A stretch of DNA of 19,220 nucleotides from JABAAE01 sp036336715 (GTDB taxonomy: Bacteria; Planctomycetota; Planctomycetia; Pirellulales; Pirellulaceae): NCBI GenBank assembly GCA_036336715.1, contig JAYZFP010000090.1:1-19220 (forward strand), in the 5' to 3' direction. The notes under the pieces were generated by a model. The model was not told where the DNA came from and searched no databases. It saw only the letters and a program-made list of their open reading frames with translations. The first letter of the stretch is position 1. Every line of letters starts with the position of its first letter. Shown in pieces: positions 8,359 to 15,869 of the stretch. Made by a program: the position numbers and the translations under genes.

Positions 8359-8913
8359 CCTTCCTGGCCGTTTCCTGTCAGCAACCCCGGTTTGAGGGAG
8401 TGGTTCAGGGGGCCTGTGGCGACCCCACCGCAATCCCACCCGGGGAATTCTTGCTCAGGCGACTTCAATCAGGAAGGTCAGTGCACCAGGCGGCAAAAAC
8501 GAGGGGTCCGGGTTAACGGGCGAAAAAATCTGTCCGGACCCAGGATGGGTGGCTCAGGCAACCTCGTGGCAAACTGGTCGCAAACTTCATCTGAAATTGG
8601 TTTTGCGGCACAACAGGCGACCGGGTTCGCCCGCCTGACCTCAAGCCCGGAGTGCCGGAACCCGCGCAAATCGGCTTTGGACCAGAAATCAGCTTCGGAG
8701 GAAAAGCGGTACCCTCCCCTGGGAACCAGTACGCCCCGCAACCATGCGATTCCCGCAAAAAACCTTGAGTTGAATTCAATGGATCCAACACCGGTGCCAG
8801 CAGGTTGACATCGCTCTGTTCGGCCATTTGCCCTAAACTGGAGAAATTGCAGCGGCAGGATTGTCCCGACAGGATACCGCCGCCCACGCTTCGCCCTGTT
8901 TTCGAGCCAGACA
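8359..8913. other. Long intergenic region with hairpin, no convincing gene
   Basis: These 555 bp contain ORFs on both strands (for example 8392-8808 plus, 8513-8977 minus) but their predicted proteins are low in structure, rich in Pro/Ser/Gly/Arg and lack start signals, so I reject them. A hairpin at 8614-8637 pairs CAGG/CCTG and CGGG/CCCG around a TTCG loop, with a 4-nt bulge. A TTGACA at 8805-8810 lacks a -10 at the usual distance. The promoter for the glycan genes, an mRNA leader or an unrecognised small RNA could all lie here. Confidence 0.4.
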
Positions 8914-10542
8914 TTGAAACAGCTGAAAGCCTACGTTCTTTGCTACAGTGCGAATACCAATCCAATTTACAGCTCATGGCTGTCGGGGATCGACCATGAA
9001 ATCGTCGAGGAATATGACGTGGACTGGCAACCGCCGGCGGACTGTGGTGTTGTGGTGTCCCATTTGCACTACGATTTCCCCACGGCGGCCCTACTTAGGA
9101 AACTGACTGAGAAAAGCAAGGTGTCCGTCCTTGTGCTGGCTGACGGAATCCTTGAATTTCGAAACACATTCCAGAACCCTGGCGTTGCTTCCGGTTCCCT
9201 TTTCATGCCCGTGCACGGACACCGGATCGCCTGCATTGGTGACTCCCAGGCCCGCCACATTGAGCTCTGGGGCAATCCGGGCAAGACCGAAGTGGTCGGA
9301 CTCCCCAGGCTGGATGGCCTGCAGGATGTTCCCCGTGTTCCCGCAGAAGAGGAAATCCGGGTTTTGGTAGCTACTGCACGACAACCGGGATTCACCGAAA
9401 AACAATTTGACCGGGCCCGCCAGGCACTGGTGGATCTGCGCAACTGGTTTCAGTCACACCCGGTGCTTCGGGGAAAACCACTCCGCCCCATCTGGAGGCT
9501 CACCTGTGGATTGGATGAAAAAATCGGTGTCCAGCAATCTTCGATCGAGGTGGAAGGCAACCAGATCCTGGAAATCCTGCCGTCTGTCCACGCCGTGGTC
9601 ACCACCCCCTCCACAACCTTGCTGGAATCAATGCTGGTCGGCGTTCCCACTGCCATTCTGGATTACACTCATTCCCCGCGCTTCGTCCCGGCAGCCTGGA
9701 ACATCAACAGCGGTGACCAGGTAACCCCGGTCATGCAAAGCCTGCTCGATCCGGACCCGTCCCACCTCCTTTTCCAGCAGGCAGTCCTCAACGATTCCCT
9801 GCAGACCCGGGTGCCCGCCCGGTCACGCATGATCGAACTGGTAAAAAAAATGATCCAGGCCTGCCCTTCCACGAGCGAATCCGCAGCCCCCCTGCAACTA
9901 CCTGCCCGCTTGCTCGACCCGCCCATCGCCCGGGGAAAGATTCCTGGGGAACCGGAACGCACACTGAAAAACATCTTCCCGGGTCAGGCAGGATTTCGTG
10001 CCAATCAACTGGAAGCTCTCACGACTCATTATGACCAGCTTTGCAGGGCCTTCAGCCAGGTTCACCAGCGAATGGACGAAAACCGGGAGGAACTCCAGAA
10101 AGCCCGGCAACAGATTCGCATGGCATGGCGTCACCACGATAATGCCTTCGATCAGTCCAAATGGCTGAGATCCGAAGTCCAGCGCCTTCGCCTGGCGTTG
10201 CGGATCAGCAACCGGCCAACCCGACTCAACCGGCGATTACGAGTCAAGGCCTCGATCGCCTTTCAGCGTTGGCAATTTTTCAGCAACACGATTCGGAACT
10301 TGCAAAAAGACCCGGATCCACTGAACCTGGAAAGACTGTTTGAATGGACGAGCTACCCGAAGTCCAACCGAACACCGCCGACCGTGCCAAGATCTCAGCC
10401 CAACAGGAAAAAGAAACCACAGATCCGTGTCTGGAAATACCAGCCCACTTTTCCACTTTTGAAACGGATGACTGCGTTGACGCAAACCACCCAGAAACGG
10501 ATTCGGGCGATTCGTGTTGCCAGGGCCGAGGGACCAAAGTAA
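8914..10542 (+). CDS. GT-B-like glycosyltransferase with coiled-coil and basic C-terminal tail
   Basis: This 542-residue cytoplasmic protein is probably a glycosyltransferase or related sugar-phosphate transferase. The clearest signature is VVTTPSTTLLESMLVGVPTA (228-247), the donor-binding Rossmann motif typical of GT-B enzymes such as CDP-glycerol transferase or UDP-GlcNAc epimerase relatives. The N-terminal half (1-130) has alternating strands (VLVLADGILEF, 72-82) but no named motif. After about residue 330 it leaves the GT core: a helical, coiled-coil-like segment (about 365-430, with HQRMDENREELQKARQQIRM) and then a strongly basic tail with Pro/Arg/Lys patches (430-542). The start is TTG at 8914, the only start codon after the in-frame stop at 8806-8808 apart from CTG. 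It is 10 bp upstream of the sulfotransferase, pointing to one operon. The acceptor is unknown. Confidence 0.75.
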   Translation: MKQLKAYVLCYSANTNPIYSSWLSGIDHEIVEEYDVDWQPPADCGVVVSHLHYDFPTAALLRKLTEKSKVSVLVLADGILEFRNTFQNPGVASGSLFMPVHGHRIACIGDSQARHIELWGNPGKTEVVGLPRLDGLQDVPRVPAEEEIRVLVATARQPGFTEKQFDRARQALVDLRNWFQSHPVLRGKPLRPIWRLTCGLDEKIGVQQSSIEVEGNQILEILPSVHAVVTTPSTTLLESMLVGVPTAILDYTHSPRFVPAAWNINSGDQVTPVMQSLLDPDPSHLLFQQAVLNDSLQTRVPARSRMIELVKKMIQACPSTSESAAPLQLPARLLDPPIARGKIPGEPERTLKNIFPGQAGFRANQLEALTTHYDQLCRAFSQVHQRMDENREELQKARQQIRMAWRHHDNAFDQSKWLRSEVQRLRLALRISNRPTRLNRRLRVKASIAFQRWQFFSNTIRNLQKDPDPLNLERLFEWTSYPKSNRTPPTVPRSQPNRKKKPQIRVWKYQPTFPLLKRMTALTQTTQKRIRAIRVARAEGPK

Positions 10543-10552
10543 ACCGACGACC

Positions 10553-11359
10553 ATGACTGCCAGCCAGAATCAAGACGCACCTTACTGCTTTGCTGACAAG
10601 ACCTACCGGGTCTATGCTCCTGACCAGCCGTTCGTGTTCACCCACATTCCCAAGTGTGCCGGCACCAGTTTCATCCGCGTGCTCCGATTCTGGTTCCGGG
10701 AGGCGTACTGCCACCTGATCCAGGATGAATCCCGCGACATCAAACTGCCCAAAGTGGGTGTCCTGCTGAAAGACGGTACCTATCGGCAGGACATTCAGTG
10801 CATTCACGGCCACTTCAACCAGGGACGCGGGTACGGCCTCCCCTATCATTACCCGGAGATCAACCAGTACATCACGATTCTCCGCGATCCGTTCGATATC
10901 GTGGTTTCGATGTATTTCTTTTTCAAGGGAAAAAGCCTGCGGGGAGAATTCTTTCACCGGGGAAAACAGATCGACGTGCGTGACCAGTTCCCATCGGTCG
11001 AGCACTATGTTCGCAATTACCCGGATTGGCTGTTTGACCACCTGCCGCAGGACATATCCCTGGAAAACTACGAACAACAACTGAGGCGGCGATTCATCTA
11101 CATTGGCCTGTTCGAGGACATGCAAACTTCCATCGACATTTTGGCCGCCATCTTTGGCAAAACGACCATGGACATGCCCAAAAAGAACGTCTCAGAGTAT
11201 GACGAACCGGTACCGGAAAGCCTGAGGGACAAGTTCTACTACGACTTTCCCCTGCTCCTCAAAATCTACCAATTCGTTAAAAAACGATATCGGGATCCGA
11301 TCAATGATCTTAATTTGGACCTGGAATCCCTGAAAAGAAAACCGGCGCAGAATAATTGA
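10553..11359 (+). CDS. Sulfotransferase (carbohydrate type)
   Basis: This 268-residue protein should transfer sulfate from PAPS to a hydroxyl or amine, most likely on a glycan. The 5'-phosphosulfate loop is FTHIPKCAGTSF (29-40), the form seen in family-2 carbohydrate sulfotransferases, and the 3'-phosphate site is ITILRDPFDIVVSMYFF (107-123), with Arg111 and Ser119 in the expected positions. CIHGHF (83-88) between them fits the family's substrate-side histidine region. No signal peptide or membrane helix is seen, so it probably acts in the cytoplasm. The ATG at 10553 was chosen over an upstream in-frame TTG (10514), which overlaps the preceding gene. It lies between glycosyltransferase genes, supporting a role in making a sulfated polysaccharide or glycolipid; the acceptor itself is inferred. 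Confidence 0.88.
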   Translation: MTASQNQDAPYCFADKTYRVYAPDQPFVFTHIPKCAGTSFIRVLRFWFREAYCHLIQDESRDIKLPKVGVLLKDGTYRQDIQCIHGHFNQGRGYGLPYHYPEINQYITILRDPFDIVVSMYFFFKGKSLRGEFFHRGKQIDVRDQFPSVEHYVRNYPDWLFDHLPQDISLENYEQQLRRRFIYIGLFEDMQTSIDILAAIFGKTTMDMPKKNVSEYDEPVPESLRDKFYYDFPLLLKIYQFVKKRYRDPINDLNLDLESLKRKPAQNN

Positions 11360-11387
11360 GCTTTCGGCCAGTTGCGGGAATCCCCTA

Positions 11388-11465
11388 ATGTTCTGCATGG
11401 AAAACAACCTTGGCATGAACAATCATGACAGTGAGCGTCAGCCGGAAAACGGCGGCAGGGAGTAA
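11388..11465 (+). other. 25-codon upstream ORF in front of the GT4 gene
   Basis: In the 109-bp gap after the sulfotransferase, ATG 11388 opens 25 codons (beginning MFCMENNLGMNNHDSERQPE) and stops at TAA 11463-11465, three bases before the TTG start of the next gene and in the same frame. It has only a weak GGGAA before it. It may be a short leader peptide, a former extension of the downstream gene cut off by a stop, or chance. Confidence 0.2.
11457..11462 (+). promoter_or_regulatory. Ribosome-binding site fixing a TTG start
   Basis: AGGGAG sits 6 nt before the TTG at 11469. It is one of the best Shine-Dalgarno matches in the window and supports the TTG as the true start of the GT4 gene; the in-frame stop at 11463-11465 excludes any upstream start. 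Confidence 0.75.
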
Positions 11466-11468
11466 AAA

Positions 11469-12617
11469 TTGAAGTTTGGCTTTTATTCATGCATGAGTGG
11501 CATGCCCTGGGGGGGAAGCGAAGAACTGTGGTGGCGAAGCGCCCGGCTTTTGCAGACCCAGGGGCACGAGATTGCGGTCAACTACAAGTGGTGGGAAAAA
11601 CAGGCTGAGCAACTGTCCGAGATCGAGGAGCAGGGAGCCTCTTTGTGGTTGAGGGAAAAACCGGCCAAAAGTTTCTGGTACACCAAGTTCCTGGACCTGT
11701 TCAGAAAAATCCAGCCCGCAAACGGGTCCGATGAATCGTGGCTGGAACGGGAAAACCCTGACGCGGTTCTTTTTTCTCTCGGCTACCATCCGGACCGCAT
11801 CCGCCTGGCACCCGCTTGCCAGAAACTGGGGATCCCCTACACGATCAATGTGCAATGTGCCAGCAGCAGCGTCTTTATCCACGAAAGCCTGATGGAGGAA
11901 TTCCGCAACGCCTACCACGGCGCACACAAGGTTCTGTTTGTTTCGGAGGAAAACCGTGAAAAGCTGGAAACCAATATGGCGACCCGGCTGTCCAATGCGG
12001 AAATCGTAGCCAACCCCTTTAACGTGAGACATGATTCGGATCCGGCCTGGCCGGATGAGGAGACCTTTCGCCTGGCATGCGTTGGTCGGATACATTTCAT
12101 GTCCAAGGGGCAGGATCTGATTGCCCACGTACTGAGACGTGACAAGTGGCGGGAGCGGAATATCAAGGTGTCCCTTTACGGTAAAAACCAGGGGAACCGG
12201 GGACAAATGGAGGAGCTGATCCGGCTTTACGAACTTGAGGACAAACTCGAGTTTGGTGGCTTTACCAAGAACGTGGAGGAAATCTGGGAAAACAACCATG
12301 CACTGTTTCTCCCCTCTCGCTATGAAGGGGCTGCCCTGGTGGTGATTGAAACCATGCTTTGCAACCGGATCGTGGTCACTACCGATACAGGTCGGAACCG
12401 GGAACTGCTGCGCGAGGGCGAGACCGGTTTCATCGCGGCGGCAGCCAACGCCGATCTGCTCGATGAAGCACTGGAAAAAGCGTGGCAACAGCGTCACCGG
12501 TGGAAAGAGATGGGAAAGCAGGCGGGTAAGGACATCCGGGAACATTACACGGCCAATCCGATCGGTGACTTTGCGGACCACCTCGTCGAGGCTGCCCACT
12601 CCAGGTCCGGCAGCTGA
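11469..12617 (+). CDS. Glycosyltransferase family 4
   Basis: This 382-residue protein is a retaining GT-B enzyme, transferring a sugar from a nucleotide-sugar donor in the cytoplasm. The N-terminal domain has a glycine loop near the start (MPWGGSEEL, 12-20) that in the family helps bind the acceptor. The C-terminal domain begins at about 198 with LACVGRIHFMSKGQDL (202-217), where Arg207 and Lys213 correspond to the donor-phosphate contacts. The E-x7-E signature is E286-E294 in YEGAALVVIETML (285-297). Its length is typical for family 4. The start is TTG, supported by the AGGGAG ribosome-binding site. The next glycosyltransferase begins 2 bp after its stop, so the two are almost certainly co-transcribed. 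Confidence 0.92.
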   Translation: MKFGFYSCMSGMPWGGSEELWWRSARLLQTQGHEIAVNYKWWEKQAEQLSEIEEQGASLWLREKPAKSFWYTKFLDLFRKIQPANGSDESWLERENPDAVLFSLGYHPDRIRLAPACQKLGIPYTINVQCASSSVFIHESLMEEFRNAYHGAHKVLFVSEENREKLETNMATRLSNAEIVANPFNVRHDSDPAWPDEETFRLACVGRIHFMSKGQDLIAHVLRRDKWRERNIKVSLYGKNQGNRGQMEELIRLYELEDKLEFGGFTKNVEEIWENNHALFLPSRYEGAALVVIETMLCNRIVVTTDTGRNRELLREGETGFIAAAANADLLDEALEKAWQQRHRWKEMGKQAGKDIREHYTANPIGDFADHLVEAAHSRSGS

Positions 12618-12619
12618 AA

Positions 12620-13543
12620 ATGAAAATCACCGTCGCCATCTGCAGCTGGAACCGCGCTCGACTTCTTGACCAGACGCTGGAATCGCTCTCACACCTGCAG
12701 GTTCCCCATCAGCTGGAATGGGAAATCGTCCTGGTGGACAACAATTCCACCGAGCCGGCGGTTCCCTTTGTAATCAGTGACTGGCGTCCCAAACTTCCCT
12801 TGCGGTCTTTCATCGAAAAAGAACAGGGACATTCGGCGGCACGGAACCGCGCCCTCCGGGAAGCAACCGGGGACTACATCGTCTGGACCGACAATGATGT
12901 CCTGTTAGAAACGGACTGGCTGTCAGCCTATTGGCGGGCCTTCCAAATGCACCCGGAGGCTGCATTTTTCGGCGGGGAAATCGATCCCCTGTTCGAAGAA
13001 TCCCGCCCGGACTGGATCGCGGCAACCTGGGACATTTGCGCCCCGGTGTATGCCACCCGCAAACTGGGTGACCAGGAGTTTCAGCTGGACAGCAAACGAC
13101 TCCCCTATGGCGCCAATTTTGCCGTCCGCAGCGACATCCAGCGAAAATTCCCTTACGACACACGCTGGGGAAGAAAGCAAACAGGAATGGTCGGTGAAGA
13201 TGAGGTGGCTGTACTGCGCCAAATCATCGACTCCGGCGAAAGTGGGTACTGGGTGCCCGATGCGAGACTGAAACATGTGATCCCGCCGGATCGTGCCAGC
13301 GAGCAATACGTTGCGTCCTACTACCATGGACAGGGCGTGACCAACACCCTGAAGGGAAAGGTCGAAAGAAGCAGGTTTCGCATCTGGCTGGATTCGATCC
13401 GATCCACCTGGAGCTACCGGTTTCACCGACGGTTTTCCCAACCGCAGGTCTGGGTCTCCCGCCTCGTCCACGCCAGCCTCTGCCGGGGCGAACTGGCGGG
13501 TTTCAAGTTGGCAAGCTCCGCCGAGAAAACCCAGTCCGACTGA
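12620..13543 (+). CDS. Glycosyltransferase family 2
   Basis: This 307-residue GT-A protein begins with the typical TVAICSWNRARLLDQTLESL (4-23), followed by EIVLVDNNST (35-44) for the nucleotide base and the metal-binding DND (D91-N92-D93 in IVWTDNDVLL). The acid pair after MVGEDEVAVL (E193-D194) is the likely catalytic-base region. No membrane segment is seen. It would add one sugar to a growing glycan; donor and acceptor are not predictable. The ATG lies 2 bp after the GT4 stop. It is the last gene of the operon: the convergent membrane-protein gene ends 1 bp away, leaving no room for a separate terminator between the coding regions. Confidence 0.92.
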   Translation: MKITVAICSWNRARLLDQTLESLSHLQVPHQLEWEIVLVDNNSTEPAVPFVISDWRPKLPLRSFIEKEQGHSAARNRALREATGDYIVWTDNDVLLETDWLSAYWRAFQMHPEAAFFGGEIDPLFEESRPDWIAATWDICAPVYATRKLGDQEFQLDSKRLPYGANFAVRSDIQRKFPYDTRWGRKQTGMVGEDEVAVLRQIIDSGESGYWVPDARLKHVIPPDRASEQYVASYYHGQGVTNTLKGKVERSRFRIWLDSIRSTWSYRFHRRFSQPQVWVSRLVHASLCRGELAGFKLASSAEKTQSD

Positions 13544-13544
13544 A

Positions 13545-14018
13545 TCAATGGCGGCGGGATACCAGTCCGTTCACCCGGTCTCCCGTTTTTTCCTGCATGC
13601 TGTCCGGTGAAGCGACTGGCAGTTCCAGAGCAGCTCCACGGGTTACCAGGAAAAGATTGACTCCGCCGACGGCAATCAGGCAGCCAAACATCAGGCCGGG
13701 TGAAATTTCAAGCAGGCTATTTCCAATCACGGCCTGGACAACCAGGATTCCACTGCCCAGAAAAACCACCAGCAGGTTAACCAGTGATGCCATCCGCAGC
13801 CATTTGCTGCTGCGAACTTGTCCCCGAACCCCTTCTGCGGAAGCAACCGCCCGGGAGGTATCGGAAGGCTGCTCCGCCCCCGATTTCCGGAGGTGAGCCG
13901 GGTCATATCTCAAGGTACGCCCGTTCGACCAGGAATTGACAATCTGGTCGATCTGCTGAATTTCGCGTTCTATCTGGTCAAGAACGATTTTGGTCGAGGA
14001 CTGTTCTATGGAATCCAT
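13545..14018 (-). CDS. Small membrane protein with two helices
   Basis: This 157-residue protein is not one I recognise. The first 70 residues are hydrophilic, with a helical start (IVLDQIEREIQQIDQIVNSW) that may form a short coiled coil. Two hydrophobic segments follow, about 77-97 (SLVNLLVVFLGSGILVVQAV) and 105-126 (LEISPGLMFGCLIAVGGVNLF), then a short polar tail. This suggests an inner-membrane hairpin with both ends on the same side. The ATG at 14018 has a weak GCGGA directly upstream. It lies 84 bp downstream of the FAD oxidoreductase on the same strand and is probably co-transcribed with it. Confidence 0.7.
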   Translation of the reverse strand: MDSIEQSSTKIVLDQIEREIQQIDQIVNSWSNGRTLRYDPAHLRKSGAEQPSDTSRAVASAEGVRGQVRSSKWLRMASLVNLLVVFLGSGILVVQAVIGNSLLEISPGLMFGCLIAVGGVNLFLVTRGAALELPVASPDSMQEKTGDRVNGLVSRRH

Positions 14019-14102
14019 TCCGCTAGCAACCGGGACGATCGAAAGGGCTCCTTTCTGGTATCGTCCATGCCAAGCCGGATTTTCAACCCAATCTGAAACT
14101 CC

Positions 14103-15731
14103 CTAAAAGTCTCTCAGGATTTCCAACGCCGCGTTCCGACCACAGGCCCCCATCACGCCCCCACCCGGGTGACTGGCGGCGCCACAAAGGTAAAGTCCCC
14201 GTATTGGACATCGATGGTCGGCCCAACCCGGGATCGGACGCATCATGAACAGCTGGTTGAAGTTCATCGCTCCCTGCATGATATTTCCGCCTGTGATGCC
14301 GTAAACCCGTTCCAGGTCCAGTGGACTGAGCACCTGGCGATGCTCTATGGCGTCGGGAACATTGGGGGCGTATTCGGCGAGCACCGCGATGCAGCGGTCA
14401 CCAAAATCTTCCTTGATTTCATCCCAATGGAGTCCTTCGGCCAGCTGGTAGGGTGCGTACTGCACAAACATTGACATCACGTGCTTTCCCTCCGGTGCGA
14501 TGGTACGGTCCACGCTGGTCGGGAGAGTGATTTCCAGGATGGGCGTTTCACTCGGACGCCCGTATTTCGCATCGTCGTAACCCTTTTCAACCACCTCCAT
14601 CGTTTCACCAATATGGATCGTTCCCCGATGTTGGGGTCCGATCCCGTCCGTCGGCAAGCAATCAAATTTGGGGAGCTCGGAGAGAGCAACATTGATCTTT
14701 GCAGAAGCGGAAGAATAGTCGATGCGGGAAATCGCCTCACTGAATTCTTTTGGAAAATGAGCCGGGTCAACAAGCTTTTCAAAGGTCACGTGCGCGTCAG
14801 CGTTGGAGGCCACCACCGATGCTTCGATAAACGTGCCATCAGCAAGGGTCACACCGCGGACCGCCTTCGAATCCGTGGAAATCTCCCGAACCTCTGCCTC
14901 GGTCACGATATCCACTCCAAGGTCCGAACACGATTTGGCCAGGGCATCCGCCAATCCGCCCATGCCTCCCTGAACGTATCCCCAGACGCCCCGGGCACCC
15001 CCCGCTTCTCCCATCACGTGATGCAAAAGAACATAGGCTGTACCAGGAGATGAAATGGACGAAAAGGCACCGATGACCGCATCGGTCGCCAACGTTGCTT
15101 TGAGGACCTCGGTTTCAAACCACCTTTCCAGAATGGGTTTGGCCGCTCCGGTCAACAATTCCATCGCCTCTGGCAGGGAGTCACCCAGGGATTTCAGCGT
15201 GGACTGCATTTTCCAGGCCTTTTTCATGTCCCTCAGTTTTTTGAAAAAACCGATTTTTCGCAGCCCTTTGGAAACCGGTAACACGTCGGGTGCTGTCTGC
15301 GACAAAGTTGGCTCCAGCACGGCCGCCACTTTTTCGAGCAGCGCCTCATAGCGGGGAAATGCCTCGGCATCCTTCTGGCTGAACTTGGATATCTGTTCCC
15401 GGTTCGAGTCGCCGTCGGGCCCCAGCAGGAGATGCCGGCCATCTTTCATCGGTGTGAAGGATGACGGGTTTCTCGGCAAAATGGTCAGTCCGTACTCCTT
15501 GAGACGGAGGTCCTTGATAATTTCCGGCAGAAAAAGACTGATCACGTAGGCGGCAGTGGACACTTTGTATCCTGGCCACAGTTCTTCGGAGACACTGCAG
15601 CCTCCGAGGACATGCCTTCGTTCGAGAACACAAACCGATTTCCCCGCCCTGGCAAGATAGGCAGCGGTAACCAGTCCATTGTGACCGCCCCCGACGATCA
15701 CACAGTCATATTTTGATTTGGGCTTTTGCAT
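14103..15731 (-). CDS. FAD-dependent oxidoreductase, PYROXD2/CrtI-like
   Basis: This 542-residue flavoprotein has the dinucleotide-binding fold at the N-terminus: VIVGGGHNGLVTAAYLARAG (11-30) with Glu37 for the FAD ribose, then HVLGGCSV (40-47). The C-terminal signature CGAASHPGGGVMGACGRNAA (516-535) is the one I associate with PYROXD2-like proteins, relatives of phytoene desaturase. GVWGYVQGGMGGLADALA sits mid-protein at the conserved flavin-contact loop of the CrtI superfamily. Length fits the family. No other carotenoid gene is nearby, so a carotenoid role is not supported; the substrate is unknown. The ATG at 15731-15729 is on the far side of a 138-bp gap from the divergent peptidase start. 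Confidence 0.9.
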   Translation of the reverse strand: MQKPKSKYDCVIVGGGHNGLVTAAYLARAGKSVCVLERRHVLGGCSVSEELWPGYKVSTAAYVISLFLPEIIKDLRLKEYGLTILPRNPSSFTPMKDGRHLLLGPDGDSNREQISKFSQKDAEAFPRYEALLEKVAAVLEPTLSQTAPDVLPVSKGLRKIGFFKKLRDMKKAWKMQSTLKSLGDSLPEAMELLTGAAKPILERWFETEVLKATLATDAVIGAFSSISSPGTAYVLLHHVMGEAGGARGVWGYVQGGMGGLADALAKSCSDLGVDIVTEAEVREISTDSKAVRGVTLADGTFIEASVVASNADAHVTFEKLVDPAHFPKEFSEAISRIDYSSASAKINVALSELPKFDCLPTDGIGPQHRGTIHIGETMEVVEKGYDDAKYGRPSETPILEITLPTSVDRTIAPEGKHVMSMFVQYAPYQLAEGLHWDEIKEDFGDRCIAVLAEYAPNVPDAIEHRQVLSPLDLERVYGITGGNIMQGAMNFNQLFMMRPIPGWADHRCPIRGLYLCGAASHPGGGVMGACGRNAALEILRDF

Positions 15732-15869
15732 TTCTGTGTAGGGAACCCTTCTACGTTAAACAGGTTTCAATACGTTTCAGGAGGAACGTTGCTGTCAATC
15801 ACCATATTCGATAGCATCGGGAAAACAAGTGGCGTTGAATTGGCGATATCCCCCTGGATCCCGGGACGA
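15732..15869. other. Divergent promoter region, oxidoreductase / peptidase
   Basis: This short gap should carry promoters for both divergent genes. It contains a strong AGGAGG (15779-15784) and an in-frame TTG (15789) that may be the real peptidase start. No clear -35/-10 pair was identified on either strand. Confidence 0.4.
15779..15784 (+). promoter_or_regulatory. AGGAGG ribosome-binding site, alternative start for the peptidase
   Basis: A perfect AGGAGG lies 4 nt before an in-frame TTG (15789) and 7 nt before the next CTG (15792). Using it would add 27 residues to the peptidase. The ATG at 15870 fits the family's N-terminus better but has only GGGA before it, so the choice is open. Confidence 0.4.

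Noticed and set aside
7213..8439. Long minus-strand ORF (408 codons) across the radical SAM gene
   Set aside because: It is antisense to a gene with clear catalytic motifs, and its predicted protein has no recognisable domain; a mirror frame in GC-rich DNA.
8614..8637. GGGTTCG segment as a tRNA T-loop
   Set aside because: No matching acceptor, D or anticodon arms around it; it is a simple hairpin.
8392..8808. Plus-strand ORF in the 555-bp gap
   Set aside because: Low-information composition, no ribosome-binding site and overlapping equally poor minus-strand ORFs.
8805..8810. TTGACA as a -35 box for the glycan operon
   Set aside because: No acceptable -10 at 16-18 bp; the nearest AT-rich hexamer is 23 bp away.
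10280..11125. Minus-strand ORF across the sulfotransferase
   Set aside because: Covers the 3' end of one well-supported gene and most of another in opposite sense; no family features.
11487..12599. Minus-strand ORF (370 codons) across the GT4 gene
   Set aside because: Antisense to a well-supported glycosyltransferase; no motif or start signal.
14481..15053. Plus-strand ORF across the FAD oxidoreductase
   Set aside because: Antisense to a gene with intact FAD and C-terminal signatures; no domain seen.
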